Shown piece by piece: positions 43,355 through 52,500 of a stretch of 64,000 bases of DNA. The translations under genes and the position numbers were made by a program. Positions within the stretch are counted from its first letter, which is position 1. The number at the start of each line of letters is the position of its first letter. The DNA is taken from the NCBI RefSeq assembly GCF_963526985.1, contig NZ_CAURPW010000010.1:6837-70836 (forward strand), written 5' to 3'. Source of the stretch: an uncultured Campylobacter sp. GTDB lineage: Bacteria; Campylobacterota; Campylobacteria; Campylobacterales; Campylobacteraceae. The notes below the pieces were generated by a model. The model was not told the DNA's origin and searched no databases. It saw nothing but the letters and a program-made list of their open reading frames with translations.

Positions 43355-43442
43355 TGGCAGATGGGAAGGGATTCGAACCCTCGAAAGCTTGCACTTTACA
43401 CGCGTTCCAGGCGTGCTCCTTCAACCGCTCGGACACCCATCT
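43355..43442 (-). tRNA. tRNA-Ser (anticodon GGA)
   Basis: Minus strand. Acceptor AGATGGG pairs with CCCATCT followed by GCCA, so the CCA end is encoded. GGTTCGAATCC forms the T arm. The anticodon loop CTGGAAC between CGCGC/GCGTG-like stems gives GGA, and a long variable arm is present as expected for serine tRNA. 88 bases. It lies between the phosphatase gene and coaE. Confidence 0.95.
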
Positions 43443-43495
43443 ATGAAGCCTGGATTATAGCTAAAATTTAATAAGCGCAAACTTATACTTAAATC

Positions 43496-44101
43496 TTACG
43501 TGCGGGGTTTGGATGAAATTTCGCTTAAAAACTTTAACGTCTCGCTTTTTAAATTTTCAAAGTCTCCGACGTTTTCTATCGTAAAATTTGCCGCAGCGCG
43601 CTTTTCCTCGATGTCTATTTGTAGCTCTACGCGGCGTTTTGAGGCGTCGTAGCTAAGCTCGTTTCGCTTCATCACGCGCGAGATTAGCGTCTCTTTGGGT
43701 GCATAAACGGCCGCTACGCGCGAAAACTCTTTGTAGGCGTCCCGCCTTTCAAAAAATAGCGGGATATCTACGAAATACGTCCTGCCCGCGCTTTCTAGCT
43801 TTGCCGCGCGAGATAAAATTTCAAGCCTGATTTTTGGGTGCAAAATTCGCTCTAAAATTTTTAGCTTGCCCGCATCCTTAAACGCTAGCGCGCCGAGCTT
43901 TTTTCTATCGATTTTGCCGCCGCTTAAAACCTCGTCTCCAAACTCCGCCGCGACCTCGCTCGCGCACAAATTTAGCTGTTCGTGGGCGATAGAGTCCGCG
44001 TCGATGATCTCAAATCCGAGCCCGGCAAGCAGCTTGCAAACCGTGCTTTTACCGCTGCCGATGCTGCCCGTGATGACGACTGCGTGTTTAAATTGCGGCA
44101 T
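43496..44101 (-). CDS. coaE: dephospho-CoA kinase
   Basis: 201 residues. The last step of coenzyme A synthesis: phosphorylation of dephospho-CoA by ATP. Walker A is GSIGSGKST (residues 12-20), followed by the family's IDADSIAHEQL and the HPKIR and DIPLFFE motifs. It is divergent from purM, with 73 bp between the starts. Confidence 0.95.
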   Translation of the reverse strand: MPQFKHAVVITGSIGSGKSTVCKLLAGLGFEIIDADSIAHEQLNLCASEVAAEFGDEVLSGGKIDRKKLGALAFKDAGKLKILERILHPKIRLEILSRAAKLESAGRTYFVDIPLFFERRDAYKEFSRVAAVYAPKETLISRVMKRNELSYDASKRRVELQIDIEEKRAAANFTIENVGDFENLKSETLKFLSEISSKPRT

Positions 44102-44174
44102 TTTGCCTCCGATTTTTTACCCCGATTTTAGCAATTTTTGGCTAAAATTAATCAAATTTCAACAAAGGGCAAAA

Positions 44175-45158
44175 ATGATAAGCTACAAAGACGCGGGCGT
44201 CGATATAGACGCGGGAAATGACTTCGTAAACGCGATAAAACCATTCGTCAAAGCTACGCAAACTCCGCACGTTTTGGGCGGTATCGGCTCGTTTTCAGGC
44301 GCGGTGAGACTGCCCGCAGGCTACAAAAAGCCCGCGATCCTGGGCGCCACCGACGGCGTGGGTACAAAGCTGCGACTCGCGATCGACGCGCGCAAATTTG
44401 AGGGCGTCGGCCAAGATCTCGTCGCGATGTGCGTGAATGATCTCATCTGTAACTTCGCCGAGCCGCTATTTTTTCTCGACTACTACGCGACGGCAAAGCT
44501 CGAGATCGCGGATGCCAAAGAGGTAGTAAAAAGTATCGCCGAGGGCTGCAAGCTCGCCCGCTGCGCGCTTATCGGCGGCGAGACGGCGGAGATGCCCTCG
44601 ATGTATGAAAAGGGCGACTTCGACCTCGCGGGCTTTGCCGTGGGTATCGCCGAGGAGGACGAGATCGACCGCTCTAAATTCGTGCGCGAAGGCGACGTGC
44701 TCATCGCTCTCCCTAGCAGCGGCCTGCACTCAAACGGCTTCTCGCTCGCGCGCAAAGTGATCGCCGAGCTAGGGCTAAAATTTGACGATAAAGTAGACGG
44801 TCGCGCGCTCATCGACGTACTTTTGCAGCCGACTAGGATTTACGTCGGCGACTTTTTAAATTTAAAAGACAAGATCCACGCTCTAGCGCACATCACGGGC
44901 GGAGGCATCGTGGAAAATTTGCCGCGCGTATTTCCGGATGGGCTGGGTGCGAAGATCGAACACGCCGCAATCCGCACGCCTGAAATCTTTAAAATCATCG
45001 CGCAAAAAGTAGAGCCCGCAGAGATGATGAGGACGTTTAACATGGGCGTTGGTATGATCGTCGTAGTGTCGAAAGAAAATGCGGACTTCGTGCTCGCTAA
45101 CACCGACGGCTACGTCATCGGCGAGGTCGTAAAAGGGCAGGGCGCGCAGCTTGTGTAA
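44175..45158 (+). CDS. purM: phosphoribosylformylglycinamidine cyclo-ligase
   Basis: 327 residues. Closes the imidazole ring to make AIR in purine synthesis, using ATP. GATDGVGTKLRLA, GGETAEMPSMY and LPSSGLHSNGFSLAR, then HITGGGIVENLPRV are the conserved PurM/PurS-like motifs. The start is ATG 44175 (AAAGGGCAAAA upstream; MISYKDAGVDIDAGND). A longer frame from 43866 runs through coaE and is not real. Length is slightly shorter than E. coli PurM. Confidence 0.96.
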   Translation: MISYKDAGVDIDAGNDFVNAIKPFVKATQTPHVLGGIGSFSGAVRLPAGYKKPAILGATDGVGTKLRLAIDARKFEGVGQDLVAMCVNDLICNFAEPLFFLDYYATAKLEIADAKEVVKSIAEGCKLARCALIGGETAEMPSMYEKGDFDLAGFAVGIAEEDEIDRSKFVREGDVLIALPSSGLHSNGFSLARKVIAELGLKFDDKVDGRALIDVLLQPTRIYVGDFLNLKDKIHALAHITGGGIVENLPRVFPDGLGAKIEHAAIRTPEIFKIIAQKVEPAEMMRTFNMGVGMIVVVSKENADFVLANTDGYVIGEVVKGQGAQLV

Positions 45159-45688
45159 GCGGCAAAACAGGCTCACCGCAATGAGCGGCGGATTTAGCCG
45201 ATTGTTTTATTTACGGCAACGGCAGCTAAATTTAAAGATACCGATTTTACCGTTATTTTAGGTAGCTAGAGTTTGCCATTGTATTAAATTTAGGCGAACT
45301 CGCAGCCATCCAAACGCGCGAAATCAAGCGGTAAAATAAGTCGCAAAGCAAATTTTAGTATTTTGTCGCCTAAAAATCCACAAATTTATCGCGGCTAGGG
45401 CTTAAATTTAACCCTCGTTTGCTAAAGTTTTGCCGATTAACCCGCATGGTAGCGTTAGTCAAATAAATTCAAAATCGCTTGCTAAATTTACGCGGTACGG
45501 TAAAATACCGAGCCAAAAAAGGCGCAAAAAGAAAAAACAAGTAAATTTTAAAACTAAAAAAGTAATAATCGCGCTTTAGCTTTATCTTAAAAGACCGCTT
45601 CAAAATAGCCCGAAAATCAAACTACGGCGCAAAAAGAAGCTAAATTTAAAACAAAACCAAGCGATAAACCGAAATTTAAGGAGAAAAA
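45159..45688. other. 530-bp gap after purM
   Basis: Stops in all frames, frequent AAATTT and GCTAAATTT words. No RNA gene or strong structure seen. It ends with the ribosome site AAGGAG of the next gene. Confidence 0.5.
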
Positions 45689-46423
45689 ATGAAAAAATAT
45701 CTATTCGCGCTTTGCGCTTTGGGCGCGTTAGCCTGCGCGCAGGAGGCCAAAAACGGCGCAAGCATCGGCGTCGGAGCCGCCGTCCAAAAAGGCGTCTTTT
45801 ACACCAAAGACCGCCTAAGCGCCGTGCCTTTGCCTCAAATAGAGGCTTATTACGAGGGCTTTTACCTTAGAGGCCTAGAAGCAGGCTACGAGCATAATTT
45901 TAGCGAAAACCTCTTTGCGGGCGCGTATGCGCGGTTTTTTGACGGCTGGCGCGTGAAGTCGAGCAAGCTAAAACCTCAGTACCGCAGCGTCCGCGACAGA
46001 GAGCATCAAACGGCGCTCGGCGGCAAATTCGGGGCGAATTTCGGCGGTTTTTAGACCTTCGTTTACGCCCAGGGCGGCGGACGGGGCGGTAGCTACGGAG
46101 CCGAGGCGTCGTATTTCTTACCTATCTCGCAGAGATTTTCGCTCGCCCCGGCCGTTACTTACGACGTATTTTCGCGAAAGCTTAGCGATTATTACTTCGG
46201 CACGGACGTAAGCGAGCTAGGCGGCGCGGTGACTTCGGTTTATAATCCTGGCAGCTCCTACGCGCTAGGCGCCAGAGCTACGGCGACTTATGAATTTAAC
46301 AACGGTTTTGGCTTAAGCGCGACGGCCGGCGCCAGGAGATTTTCGGACGAAGTAGCTCGTTCGCCTATCGTTCGCAGCAGATACGAGAGCGTAGTTTATA
46401 CGGGCGTTTCGTATAAATTTTAG
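45689..46423 (+). pseudogene. MipA/OmpV-type outer-membrane protein interrupted by one stop codon
   Basis: Reads as one frame of 244 codons broken only by TAG at 46052-46054 (codon 122). Before it: signal peptide MKKYLFALCALGALACA, then SIGVGAAVQKGVFYTKD and GFYLRGLEAGYEHNF. After it: FVYAQGGGRGGSYGAEASYF, LAPAVTYDVFSRKLSDYYFG, YALGARATATYEFN, and the end YTGVSYKF with the terminal Phe of beta-barrel proteins. This layout fits the MipA/OmpV family of outer-membrane barrels. No other damage is visible, so the stop is recent, conditional, or a sequencing error. AAGGAG precedes the ATG. Confidence 0.8.
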
Positions 46424-46424
46424 C

Positions 46425-46564
46425 CGAGAATTTTAGATTTTAGGCGTCAAATTTAAGCGAGAAAATGAGCGAATTTATAAATTTTAAAAGCAAACGAGAA
46501 TTTTAGATTTTAGGCGTCAAATTTAAGCGAGAAAATGAGCGAATTTATAAATTTTAAAAGCAAA
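46425..46564 (+). repeat. perfect 70-bp tandem duplication over a translation start
   Basis: Bases 46425-46494 and 46495-46564 appear identical base for base. The unit carries a ribosome site, an ATG and the first ten codons of the LRR gene. The second copy runs into the real gene; in the first copy the frame ends after 13 codons. Exact identity points to a very recent event. Confidence 0.95.
46465..46506 (+). other. 13-codon decoy leader frame made by the duplication
   Basis: The first copy of the duplicated start encodes MSEFINFKSKREF and then TAG. It ends 28 bp before the true ATG at 46535 and has the same ribosome site as the gene. It is translated only if the first copy is used; the effect on the gene downstream is an inference. 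Confidence 0.5.
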
Positions 46565-47539
46565 ATCGTGGAACAAAAGGCAAAAGCCAGGCTAAAAAAT
46601 AGCGGCCTGCTGCGCCGAGTCGGCAACCGCGACTACGTGAGCGAGGAGGCGGCTTCGGGCGTAACTAAAATGCAGTTTTGCAGCGATAAATTCACGGACG
46701 GCGACCTTGCTGATTTGGGGCATTTTGCAAATCTAAAATCTCTGGAAATCAGCTCGCAAAACGTGCATGATCTTTCAAATTTGCCCGCTTTTAGCTCGCT
46801 TGAGGCGCTAGATATAGATGCCCCGTGCGGTGACGCCGCACCGCTAGCTAAATTTAAAAAGCTAAAAAAATTGCGGCTTTTTAGCGTTTTGATCACGGAT
46901 TTTACGCCGCTTGCAAGCCTTAGCGAGCTTAGGACGCTAAAGCTTTACGATTGCGGGGTTAAGGACGTTTCGTTTTTGAGCGAGCTTAAAAAACTAAAAT
47001 CGCTAAAGCTTTCAAACAACGATATTTCAGATGTTTCGCCGCTTGCGCGCCTCGCAAATTTAACCGAGCTTTGGCTGGATAGAAACCGCATCCAAGACCT
47101 CCGTCCGCTTGCGGCGCTAGCGAAGCTAAAAGAGCTAAATATCGAAGTAAACGGCGTCCAAGACCTAGCGCCTATCGGCGAACTTAGAGAGCTAGAATGC
47201 CTGCGCGCGGACGATAACCGTATCGCGGACGTCTCGCCTTTGGCAAATCTAGCAAAACTGTGCGTGCTATACCTCAGCCAAAACGCTCTTACGGACGTAT
47301 CGGCGCTTAAATTTTGCCGCGCGCTAGAAAACATTCAACTTGACCTTAATCAAATTTTAGACGTTACGTCGCTTTTAGCTTTGCCGAGGCTTAAATTTCT
47401 AACCGCCGATACGAGCGTAAATCACGCGGGCTTTGAAGTAAAATTTGACAAAAGCGAGGGGCTAATTTGCTTGGGCGACGTAGACGACGAGGCAAACTAC
47501 GCGCGGTATTTTGCGTTTAGCGCAAAAGAGACCGAGTAA
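46535..47539 (+). CDS. leucine-rich-repeat protein, internalin/SDS22-like
   Basis: 334 residues with about ten regular 22-residue leucine-rich repeats from about residue 50 to 290 (LKSLKLSNNDISDVSPLARL, LTELWLDRNRIQDLRPLAAL, LCVLYLSQNALTDVSALKF). The pattern LxxLxLxxNxIxDxxPLxxL is that of SDS22-like repeats. There is no signal peptide or surface anchor, so unlike internalins it is probably cytoplasmic. It follows the broken MipA-like gene by 111 bp, including a duplicated start region. Role unknown; it should bind a protein partner. Confidence 0.85.
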   Translation: MSEFINFKSKIVEQKAKARLKNSGLLRRVGNRDYVSEEAASGVTKMQFCSDKFTDGDLADLGHFANLKSLEISSQNVHDLSNLPAFSSLEALDIDAPCGDAAPLAKFKKLKKLRLFSVLITDFTPLASLSELRTLKLYDCGVKDVSFLSELKKLKSLKLSNNDISDVSPLARLANLTELWLDRNRIQDLRPLAALAKLKELNIEVNGVQDLAPIGELRELECLRADDNRIADVSPLANLAKLCVLYLSQNALTDVSALKFCRALENIQLDLNQILDVTSLLALPRLKFLTADTSVNHAGFEVKFDKSEGLICLGDVDDEANYARYFAFSAKETE

Positions 47540-47696
47540 ATTTAGCAAACGTAAATACGCGGCTCGTAAATTTTACCGACTCTAACCAAAGCACGAAACC
47601 CAGAATAATCAAAAAAATACTTAAATAAAAATATTAAAGCTAAAATTTAAAAACTAGCGGCTAAAATTGGCTTAAATTTAACCCAAAGGAGTAGCT

Positions 47697-48941
47697 ATGA
47701 GTATAAATTTAGATAGACTTAAGGCGCTTTTTAGCGAGATAAACGCCGTAAACGACGAGAGCTTCGGCGCCGGGATGAGCCGCCTAGCCTACACGCGCGA
47801 GGATAAGGCTGCCAGGGAGCTATTTATCGCGCGCTGTAAGGAAGCGGGCCTAAAAGTACGCATAGACGCGATCGGAAATATCTTCGCTAGGCGCCAAGGT
47901 ACCCAGCCCGAGCTGCCGGCGGTAGCGCTTGGCTCACACCTAGACACCGTGATAAACGGCGGCGAATTTGACGGTATCCTCGGCGTCCTGGGCGGACTGG
48001 AGCTCATCAGATCGCTAAACGACGAGGGCGTGCAAACGCGCAGACCGCTTGAGCTAGTCGTCTTTGAGTGCGAGGAGTCGAGCCGATTTAACATCGCGAC
48101 GCTTGGTAGCAAGGTCATGTGCGGCAAGCTGAGTTATGAAAAGCTAAAAGACGTCCGCGACTTTCAGGGACGCGCGATAGGCGAGATCTTTGCCGAGTTT
48201 GGCATCGATCTAGCAAACATCGAAAAGGCTAAAAATTTGACGCCTGGCTACGAGAGCTTTTTTGAGCTACACATCGAGCAAGGGCCGCTACTGGATAACG
48301 AAAATATCCAAATCGGCGTTGTGAGCGCCATCGCCGCGCCGCACAGATTTAGCGTACGCGTACAGGGCCAGGCTCAGCACTCCGGCACGACTGCGATGAA
48401 GTACCGCCGCGACGCGCTTTGCGCAGCGGCACAGATAGTGCTGTCAGTCGAGAGCGTCGCGCGCGAAAACGCGGCAAACGGCGTGGTGGCGACCGCGGGC
48501 AACTGCACGGTAAAGCCGGGCGTCATGAACGTCGTACCTGGCGAGACTACGCTGCTAATCGACCTGCGCGGTATCGACCTACGCACGCGCGAAGCGGCCT
48601 ACGAGCAGATCCTGGCCGAAATCTCGCGCATCGAATCACAGCGCGACGTCAAATGCGAGATCAAGCAATTAGCCTTCGACGAGCCGCGCACGCTGGACGG
48701 CCGACTCATCGATCTCATCGCCCAAAAAGCCGAGCAGCTCGGACTTAGCTTTGAAGTCATGCCAAGCGGTGCCGGGCACGACGCTATGCATATGAGCGCG
48801 CTCTGTCCTACGGCGATGATCTTCATCCCGTCTAAAGGCGGCATCAGCCACAATCCGGCGGAATTTTCTAGCTGGAACGATATCGCTAACGGCGTAAATT
48901 TACTAAAAAGCGTGGTTTTAGAAACGGCGGGTAGAGCTTGA
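47697..48941 (+). CDS. M20-family amidase (N-carbamoyl-amino-acid hydrolase / allantoate amidohydrolase type)
   Basis: 414 residues. A metal-dependent hydrolase of the hydantoinase/carbamoylase group. Metal ligands lie in GSHLDTVINGGEFDG (His, Asp), VVFECEESSRFN (Glu) and ELHIEQGPLL (His); SVRVQGQAQHSGTTAMKYRR is the dimerisation-domain motif, and GHDAMHM supplies the last His. It probably cuts an N-carbamoyl or ureido compound in pyrimidine or purine breakdown, but the exact substrate cannot be read from sequence. AAAGGAGTAGCT precedes the ATG. It stands alone. Confidence 0.88.
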   Translation: MSINLDRLKALFSEINAVNDESFGAGMSRLAYTREDKAARELFIARCKEAGLKVRIDAIGNIFARRQGTQPELPAVALGSHLDTVINGGEFDGILGVLGGLELIRSLNDEGVQTRRPLELVVFECEESSRFNIATLGSKVMCGKLSYEKLKDVRDFQGRAIGEIFAEFGIDLANIEKAKNLTPGYESFFELHIEQGPLLDNENIQIGVVSAIAAPHRFSVRVQGQAQHSGTTAMKYRRDALCAAAQIVLSVESVARENAANGVVATAGNCTVKPGVMNVVPGETTLLIDLRGIDLRTREAAYEQILAEISRIESQRDVKCEIKQLAFDEPRTLDGRLIDLIAQKAEQLGLSFEVMPSGAGHDAMHMSALCPTAMIFIPSKGGISHNPAEFSSWNDIANGVNLLKSVVLETAGRA

Positions 48942-49120
48942 GCCTAAGGCTAAATTCGGCGGGCGGCGAAAATCAGGCAAAGGCGGCGTAAATTCGCATT
49001 TGGCGCAAAACGTCGCCTTAAATTTCGGTTTAAATTTCGCTCGCTTTTTCGGCGACTCGGCGACTAAATTTGGATTTTTTACGAATTTTGCGGATGATTT
49101 GGCCCTAAAACGGGCTAAAT

Positions 49121-49384
49121 TTAAAACATAGTATCATCGTTTTCGCTTTTTTTGGGTATGTCTTGGATGATATCCCGACACTCGACGATCTTGCCGTCCT
49201 TGACGCGAAATATATCCATAGCCGAGCGTCCGCGGTCATTCGCGTTTAGTTTGACGCGGCTGCGGATGAAGACTGCCGCCCGTACCGATAGTTTGATCTG
49301 CGCGCTGCTTTGCATTTGCGCGGGTTCGTCGCATAAACCTGCGACAAACTCGCCGCTACAGCCAAAGAAAGCAGAATTTTTCAT
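49121..49384 (-). pseudogene. truncated SnoaL/NTF2-like protein
   Basis: 87 residues. The last 45 (ANDRGRSAMDIFRVKDGKIV, then ECRDIIQDIPKKSENDDTMF) match the C-terminal end of SnoaL-like proteins, which are normally about 130-150 residues; the position of the usual EHWD has become ECRD. The N-terminal 40 residues do not fit the family (FFGCSGEFVAGLCDEPAQMQ), so the front half has been lost or shuffled. No ribosome site of note. It could still be expressed, but is probably a remnant. Confidence 0.6.
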
Positions 49385-49555
49385 TTTGATACTTCAAATT
49401 TATTTTAGCTTAAAATTTGCAGCAAATTTTAAAAGCGAAGCATTGTGGTTAAAAATAGATTTAAAATCAATAGTTGCGGCCAAGCGCTTTATTTTGGGTT
49501 AAAGCGTAAATTAAATTTAGCCGACCAACTCGGCCGACTAAATTTCATCGCAAAA

Positions 49556-52500
49556 CTACAGCTCCGCGTTAGCCGCGGTTATGTCGTAGTTGTTTTGAAA
49601 GCCGTTATTGGTATTTACGACGCCTAGCAGCTTGATGTCGCCCTGGTCTAGCTTGCCGTTGCCGTCGTCCTCGATCTTATAGACGTAGTTATAGGAGTAC
49701 GAGTTGCCCTCTTGCTTGAGGTTTTTAGCGATGAGCAGGGCTTTTGCGCCTTTTTCAAACGACTCTTCAAATACCTTTTTAAGCGCGTCTAGCTCGCTAT
49801 TTGCGCCGCCGCCTTGATTTGACGGCGTAAAGCTTAGCTCGGCTTTATAGATTTTGCCGTCTTGCAGCGTCGCTTTTTGCCCGTTTGCGTTTAGGTTAAA
49901 CTCGCCCGCGCTTAGCTGCTTGCCATCAAATACCTTTGAAAAATCAAGTTTATCGTCCGCGCCGAATTTCTCCAGCTGCCAGTTTTTCTCGTCTTTATCC
50001 AGAGTAAAGATATATTTGCCTCCGTCCGCGCTCGCGGTTTTGCCGTCCTTTAGCGCCTCGCTTATTTTTAGCGTTTGGCTATGGGCAAATTTACCTTTTA
50101 GCTCGCCTAGCTGCAAGGCGGTTAAATTTATAGGCTTATCGTCGCTGCTGCTAATGCTTACTATTTTGTCTTTGTTTGAGATTAAATTCGCCAAATTTTG
50201 CTTTATGTTTTCCGCCGTATCTAGCAAATTTAGCCCGCTGGCGCCTTTTGCCGCTTCGGTCACAAACTGCGCCGCGTTAAGGCTTTTTGACGCGGCAGCC
50301 AGCACGATGTTATCCGCACTAAGATTAAAGTCGCGGTGCGCGCTAACGGAGCCTATATATTTTACCTCATCCTTGGTTATTATGTTATCGCCGTTATTTT
50401 CGACCTTATATATCTCAAAACCGCTGTAAGTTTTAGCTAGGATTATAGATTTTTCGTTGCCTGCGGCTTTGGTTATAAACGCCTTGCCTTCGCCGAAAAT
50501 CTTATCAAATCCTGACGCAAAGCCTGCCGACATACCGCTAACGTAGTAAATTTTGCCGTCTTGTAGCTGCGTTTGCGCGTCTGCGGCGACGTTTAGATCG
50601 CCGATAGACGTTACGTTAGAAGCTAACCTGGAGAAATCAAGCTTGTCGCCGTTAGATAAGGCGTTTATAACGACTCTAGATGCGTCTTGCTTAAAGGTAA
50701 AGGTTTCTTTGGCATCGCTTGTGTAGACCGAGCCTGTTACGTTTGTTATTTTTAGATTGTCGTCTGCGGCAAATTTAAACGACTCAAACGTATCTTTATC
50801 AAGCTCTAAAACGCCGTCTCCTTGCACGTCGATCTGTTTTTTGGCATTGCCCGCGCCAAAAGATAGCCCCGCAAAGGCCTTTAGCAGCTTTGAACCGTCC
50901 GCGTTTAGCTCTTGCGCGCTTTGCTTTAGCGTGATTTGCGTGCCGTATTTAGTGTGTAAATTTAGATCGCTAAGCTTAGCCAGCTCTTCTACGTCGCTTG
51001 CGCTAAGTTCGATGTTTTTATCGCTTAAATTTAGCGTTTCTATCTTTGAAACGTCCGCCGTCTTTAAAAATTTCATGATCTTTTTAAAGTCGTCTGCGAT
51101 ATCAATTTTACCTTTTCCGGCGAGTTTGGCGGCAAATTTAGCGTATTCATCCACGCTTACTTCTAATGTTCTATTGATTTCAAAGCTATCCACCTTGTCG
51201 CTTAGCACAGCATCCTTATCGTTTGAGCTAACGCCCGTTAGTTTTATGTTATCGTTAGCGTCAAATTTATCCGCGCCTATTTTATTAAAATTCGTGGCCG
51301 AGATTTTTAGCTCCGCGCCGTCTGAGGTTTTTATGGATTTTATCTTTTCGCCAAAATAATTAAGCCTGTTTTCTACCGCGTTTTGTAAATTATTCGCGCT
51401 ATCTTCGATCTCTAGGGCGCCGTCTGCGATCTTATAGCTTGAGAGCTTATCGCTAGATAAAAAGCCTTTGCCGAAAATTTCGTAAAAATCAGCCGCGCTT
51501 AGCTTTTGCGTATTAGCTATCGCACCGTCTTTTAGCTTGTCGCTAAACGCGCCTAAAGCCTTTAGAGATTCTTTGCTAAACGCGTCTTTATCCGTTAGCG
51601 TTACGGCCGAATTTGCGATTTTATCCGCAGCCTCTTTATTAAGCGACGTTAGCTCAGCCGCGCTTAAAACGGCCGATTTTACCGCGCCGTTAGCAAATTT
51701 AGCGGCATTTTGAGCTAACGTTTGTAGCTGAGCGTTTGTTAGCGCGCTATCTTTGCTAAGCTCTACCGCACCGTCTGCGATCCTGTCTTTTAGCGCGCCG
51801 CTTAATATCTCCTTAGCCTTTTCAAAGCTTGCGACTAAAGATTTTATATCGCCGTTTTGCTTGAGCTCGAATTTAACTCCGCCCGTAGTTATGTTTGAGT
51901 ACGCGTTAGGTAGGATTTTATCTCCTAGCTTGCCGGATAAAAACGACTCTTTGGTTATGTTTTTGGCTCCGTCTAAATTTAGCGAGCCTAGATACTGCGC
52001 ACCGTTTTCAAACGTAAAATCATCGCTTGATATCTTTGCGACGTTGCCTTTGTCGAAAAACTCGTAAGTCGTATCGCCGCTTTTTAGCGCGTCTCCTTTT
52101 TGCGAATTTGAGCTTAGGCTTTGTTCGTCGTAGGCCTTTACCGCGTCTTTGGATTGCGCTTTTTTCGCAGACCTAAAGGTATAAACGTCGCCGTTAGCGA
52201 ATTTAACCGCCTTTACGTTTAGCGCATCCGCGTCTAAAGGCTTGGTAGCTTGCGCGTCTTGGTAAAATTTGCCCTCTTTTTTATAGACGTTTTCCGTGCC
52301 GTCTAGCTTAAGAGCGGGCGCGTCGTCAAAGAGCTTGGTAAAGCCCTGCGCGTCAGTTGCCTTGATGGCGCCGTCGGCTAAAACGTTTTGCTTTAGCGTA
52401 AAGGCTCCGTCTTTTGCGGCCTTATCAATGCTAACGCCTTTAAATACGATCTTTAAATCATCCGAGTTGCTAAAGCCTGCGTTTTTGCCGTTAGCGTAGA

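Noticed and set aside
43866..44174. Extended N-terminus for PurM
   Set aside because: It runs antisense through coaE; the ATG at 44175 gives the normal protein start.
50757..51359. Long plus-strand Ser-rich frames opposite the large surface protein
   Set aside because: They are antisense shadows of the 1483-residue gene, whose Asp/Lys/Ala codons leave the opposite strand open.
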